Assembly (NCBI GenBank): GCA_036644995.1
Contig: JAVXOZ010000001.1
Coordinates: 1-64,000, forward strand
Source of the DNA: Cryptoclostridium sp036644995
Lineage (GTDB): Bacteria > Bacillota > Dehalobacteriia > UBA7702
Reading direction: 5' to 3'
Length of the DNA: 64,000 bases
Both the position numbers and the translations under genes were made by a program. The notes beneath the pieces were generated by a model, which saw only the letters and a list, made by a program, of their open reading frames with translations, had not been told where the DNA came from and ran no database searches. Position 1 is the stretch's first letter. Each line of letters starts with the position of its first letter. Positions 61,622 through 64,000 of the stretch are shown piece after piece.

Positions 61622-62056
61622 TTATTTACAACCGTTACATTTTTGGCTATTATCTGCACCCTTTATCACATCAGCCAAGGTAACACCATCTATATAGGTA
61701 TTTATAGCACCATACAAACCTTGCCAAAAATCAATGGTTAAGCATTGGTCTGCTCTGGGGCAAATATTTTCTTCATCATTTAAGCAAGCCACCGGTGATA
61801 AATTCCCCTCGGTAGCCCTTAAAATATCACCCACGGAATATTTTTGAGGCTCTTTGGTTAAGCGATAGCCACCCTTTGCCCCACGTGAACTTTTTATATA
61901 ACCTGCCTTGCTGAGATTCCCGGCTATTTGCTCTAAATATTTTACGGAAATATCTTGTCGTAGCGAAATATCTTTAAGTGAAATACTTTCACCAACATCA
62001 TTTAATGCCAAATCTGCCATCAAACGCAGTGCATATCTGCCCTTGGTAGAAATCAT
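61622..62056 (-). CDS. Rrf2 family transcriptional regulator (CymR/IscR-like)
   Basis: This 144-residue winged-helix protein begins MISTKGRYALRLMADLAL, the Rrf2 start, with ISVKYLEQIAGNLSKAGYIKS as recognition region and SSRGAKGGYRL as wing. Three clustered cysteines (Cys91, Cys99, Cys105) occupy the position of the IscR Fe-S ligands, and CNGC ends the protein. CymR of Bacillus lacks such a cluster. Its position between metA and metY-cysK suggests control of cysteine/methionine genes, perhaps responding to Fe-S status. The first ATG is doubled; the second (62056) is preferred, with GGAGGTGG upstream. Confidence 0.88.
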   Translation of the reverse strand: MISTKGRYALRLMADLALNDVGESISLKDISLRQDISVKYLEQIAGNLSKAGYIKSSRGAKGGYRLTKEPQKYSVGDILRATEGNLSPVACLNDEENICPRADQCLTIDFWQGLYGAINTYIDGVTLADVIKGADNSQKCNGCK

Positions 62057-62073
62057 CATAGTGCCACCTCCTA

Positions 62074-62097
62074 TATCCTAACTATAACATAGGAATT
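62074..62097. promoter_or_regulatory. Candidate Rrf2 operator in the rrf2-metA divergent region
   Basis: TATCCTA-N9-TAGGAATT is an imperfect dyad whose right half (ATAGGAATT) matches the conserved end of CymR-type boxes. It lies 17 bp before the Rrf2 gene start, consistent with autoregulation. Confidence 0.4.
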
Positions 62098-62150
62098 AAC
62101 CGAAATCAATTATGGAATTTTTTTATTTTTCCCGTAAAAGGCTGTATTTA

Positions 62151-62179
62151 TTGACAATATAATAGAAAAATGCTAATAT
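62151..62179 (+). promoter_or_regulatory. Sigma-A promoter of metA
   Basis: TTGACA (62151-62156), 17 bp, TAATAT (62174-62179), followed by a leader of about 32 bp with AAGGAGGGG before the ATG. No SAM riboswitch (S-box) is present. Confidence 0.75.
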
Positions 62180-62211
62180 TTTATAATATATCTAAATAAG
62201 GAGGGGTAAAA

Positions 62212-63129
62212 ATGCCTATTAAAATCCCCAATAAATTACCTGCCACTAAAATATTAAGTAACGAAAATATATTTGTAATGAAAGAAACCAGAGCGGCATC
62301 TCAGGATGTACGCCCCTTAAAAATAGTGCTTTTAAACCTAATGCCCAGTAAAATAACAACGGAAACGCAACTTGCCAGACTTATTGGCAATACCCCACTC
62401 CAAGTGGAAGTGGAGCTGATGCAAATAACCAATCATAACCACAAAAACACTTCCGAAGAACATATGCTGGCATTTTATAAAACCTTTGCAGATTTAAAAC
62501 ACAGCCGCTTTGACGGCATGATAATTACCGGCGCACCTTTGGAACATTTGGAATTTGAAGATGTGGAATATTGGGAGGAACTCTGCGAAATAATGGAGTG
62601 GAGTAAAACCCATGTTTTTAGCACCTTTCATATTTGTTGGGGTGCTCAGGCAGGGCTATACTATCACTTTGGCATTAAAAAAATACCTCTAAAAAAGAAA
62701 CTTTTCGGGGTATTTCCCCACTCTGCGGATTACAAGCAATCTATGTTGTTTCGGGGTTTTGATGATGTGTATATGGTGCCACATTCACGCCATACCACCA
62801 ACCTGCGTGAAGATATAGAAGCCAATCCTGAGCTGCGTATTTTATCATCTTCCCAAGAAGCAGGAGTACACGCCGTTTCCACCAAACGGGGTCATCAGTT
62901 TTTCATCACCGGTCACTCGGAATATGATAGTACATCTTTAAAAGAAGAATATTTACGAGATGTTAATGCCGGGCTTGAAATTGATATGCCCAAAAACTAT
63001 TTTCCCAATGACGACCCCACCAAAGAACCCATTGTTACCTGGCGTTCCCATGCCAACCTTTTATACTCAAATTGGTTAAACTATTTCGTTTACCAGACCA
63101 CTCCCTACGATTTAAACACTTTAAAATAA
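62212..63129 (+). CDS. metA: Homoserine O-acetyltransferase (MetA family, Glu111 type)
   Basis: The 305 residues are collinear with the MetA family: nucleophile Cys142 (STFHICWGAQAG), His235 and Glu237 (ITGHSEYD). Residue 111 is Glu (ITGAPLEHLEF). In this family Glu111 is associated with acetyl-CoA use and Gly111 with succinyl-CoA. It is therefore called an acetyltransferase despite the usual 'succinyltransferase' label, which fits the adjacent O-acetylhomoserine sulfhydrylase. Divergent from the Rrf2 regulator. Confidence 0.93.
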   Translation: MPIKIPNKLPATKILSNENIFVMKETRAASQDVRPLKIVLLNLMPSKITTETQLARLIGNTPLQVEVELMQITNHNHKNTSEEHMLAFYKTFADLKHSRFDGMIITGAPLEHLEFEDVEYWEELCEIMEWSKTHVFSTFHICWGAQAGLYYHFGIKKIPLKKKLFGVFPHSADYKQSMLFRGFDDVYMVPHSRHTTNLREDIEANPELRILSSSQEAGVHAVSTKRGHQFFITGHSEYDSTSLKEEYLRDVNAGLEIDMPKNYFPNDDPTKEPIVTWRSHANLLYSNWLNYFVYQTTPYDLNTLK

Positions 63130-63140
63130 ATTTTTCATTA

Positions 63141-63185
63141 AAAAATCTGTCAAGGAAAAGTAGTCTTTTCCCTGACAGATTTTTA
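63141..63185. terminator. Bidirectional terminator after metA
   Basis: AAAAATCTGTCAAGGAAAAG pairs with CTTTTCCCTGACAGATTTTT around a four-base loop. It lies between convergent genes. The stretch 63186-63357 beyond it shows no supported gene. Confidence 0.88.
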
Positions 63186-63357
63186 CTTTATTTATGATTC
63201 TAAATTCCAAACCAAACACCACTGGTATTAAAAGGCATAATAAAACAAATAAACACACCAAATTCAATACATACAAAATATTTTTCAAAGATAAACGGTT
63301 TAAAATTAGTAAATTTACCTATTATCACCCACTATTAACCATTAAAATTTTGCAAAA

Positions 63358-64000
63358 TCAGCCATTAAGGGAATCCTGAATAAGTTTTGTGATATTTGCG
63401 GCGGTTTGCACTTCATGGGTTATAAACTTACCATTGTGAAACAAGCTGTATGCAGTATAGGGTGACGGAGATTCTTTAGGGTGCATAGTGCCTGTTTCCT
63501 CTACCAAAGAATTTTTATCTCTGGGGATATCAAAACGAATAGTCTTTAGCTCCACTCCCAAGTCTTGGGCGGCAGCTTTAGCTATGGGCACATATTTAGC
63601 GGTAAATGGGCATTGGTGGGAATAATAGAGCACCCAGCCCATTTCTTCGGTTTCACCCTTCACAGCGGTTTCTAAAAATTTTGGGGGTTCTGCTCCATCT
63701 TCAAAGGGCAAATACATCAATTCAAAATAAGGAGCGGCGGTATCTGCCAATTTAAAGCCACAATGCTCCAAAAACTTTTTATCCGCCATATATGGTCTTT
63801 TACTTGGGGAGGTTAAAGCCACCAAGCCTTTTTTGCCCTTGATTTTGGACTCCCCAATACATTCACGCAATAAAACTTTTGAGCCGCCTTTACCTTGGTA
63901 TTTACCAGCCACCCACAGGCAATTAATAAACATATACTGAGGGGCTTCAATGGGACACCAAGCATCGTCCCCGGGCATATATTCAATAAAAAACTTGCCT
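63358..64000 (-). CDS. GNAT acetyltransferase with YoaP-like C-terminal domain (5' end outside window)
   Basis: Partial gene: the frame is open to the window edge (GKFFIEY precedes the first internal ATG at 63978), so the true start lies beyond 64000. The visible 213 or so residues hold the second half of a GNAT domain (INCLWVAGKYQGKGGSKVLL, the acetyl-CoA loop). A YoaP-type thioredoxin-like domain follows, with SHQCPFTAKYVPI and a C-terminal FITHEVQTAANITKLI segment. The acceptor substrate is unknown. It converges with metA. Confidence 0.8.
   Translation of the reverse strand, partial: GKFFIEYMPGDDAWCPIEAPQYMFINCLWVAGKYQGKGGSKVLLRECIGESKIKGKKGLVALTSPSKRPYMADKKFLEHCGFKLADTAAPYFELMYLPFEDGAEPPKFLETAVKGETEEMGWVLYYSHQCPFTAKYVPIAKAAAQDLGVELKTIRFDIPRDKNSLVEETGTMHPKESPSPYTAYSLFHNGKFITHEVQTAANITKLIQDSLNG

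Noticed and set aside
61409..62211. SAM riboswitch (S-box) before metY or metA
   Set aside because: The short metA leader and the metY upstream region lack the conserved S-box sequences. Control looks promoter-based.
63194..63379. 61-codon plus-strand frame after metA
   Set aside because: No ribosome binding site, it lies after a terminator, and its composition matches AT-rich non-coding DNA.

Overview
This window is an AT-rich stretch of chromosome from a low-GC, spore-forming, probably anaerobic member of the Firmicutes (Clostridia-like). The evidence is spoIIP and the yabP-yabQ-divIC sporulation/division block, an HrcA/CIRCE-controlled heat-shock operon, a leucine T-box, strong AGGAGG ribosome binding sites, and TTGACA/TATAAT promoters. 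Nearly all of it is core housekeeping sequence. No prophage, CRISPR array, rRNA or tRNA was seen. I cannot name the species.

Layout. 0-6 kb: a VOC protein, a PEBP/YbhB protein, GDP-mannose pyrophosphorylase, an ABC-F ATPase and an orphan glycosyltransferase-like protein, followed by a 15-bp tandem repeat. 6-16 kb (minus strand): NfeD-FloA-small membrane protein, a YgiQ-type radical SAM protein, then prmA-rsmE-mtaB-HIT-rpsU. 16-17.6 kb: an ECF sigma factor and a putative anti-sigma protein in the opposite orientation, lying between dnaJ and prmA. 17.7-28.5 kb (minus): lepA-hemW and hrcA-grpE-dnaK-dnaJ, then murJ and spoIIP. 29-30.6 kb: rpsT, a lone serine recombinase and a small orphan gene. 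30.6-36 kb (minus): a complete branched-chain amino acid ABC transporter (livKHMGF) with a CBS-ACT sensor protein. 36-38.6 kb: yabP-yabQ-divIC, then yabR-ppx from its own consensus promoter. 39-42.7 kb: T-box-leuS-holA. 43.5-48.8 kb: ftsEX, two paralogous M23 murein hydrolases and ctpA. 49.6-57.6 kb (minus): a flavodoxin-fold oxidoreductase, ilvD-ilvN-ilvB-leuA, an ACT protein and phenylacetate-CoA ligase. 57.8-64 kb: mltG, cysK, metY, an Rrf2 regulator and the divergent metA, ending in a partial GNAT/YoaP-like gene.

How the parts fit. Branched-chain amino acid supply is prominent: import (liv), synthesis (ilv/leu) and charging (leuS under a CUC-specifier T-box). Sulfur amino acid genes form a second module. 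MetA carries Glu111, the acetyl-CoA-type residue, which matches the O-acetylhomoserine sulfhydrylase encoded nearby, and an Rrf2 regulator with three clustered cysteines sits between them. Cell-envelope genes form a third theme (FtsEX with M23 enzymes, MltG, MurJ, SpoIIP, FloA/NfeD).

The most unusual signal is non-coding. It is an interspersed family of imperfect palindromes of about 125 bp (about 160 bp with an associated hairpin). There are four clear copies and one degenerate copy. Every copy whose upstream gene is visible lies just 3' of a gene, next to terminator-like hairpins. The second most unusual is a two-block motif with identical internal spacing upstream of both the ECF sigma gene and its partner.
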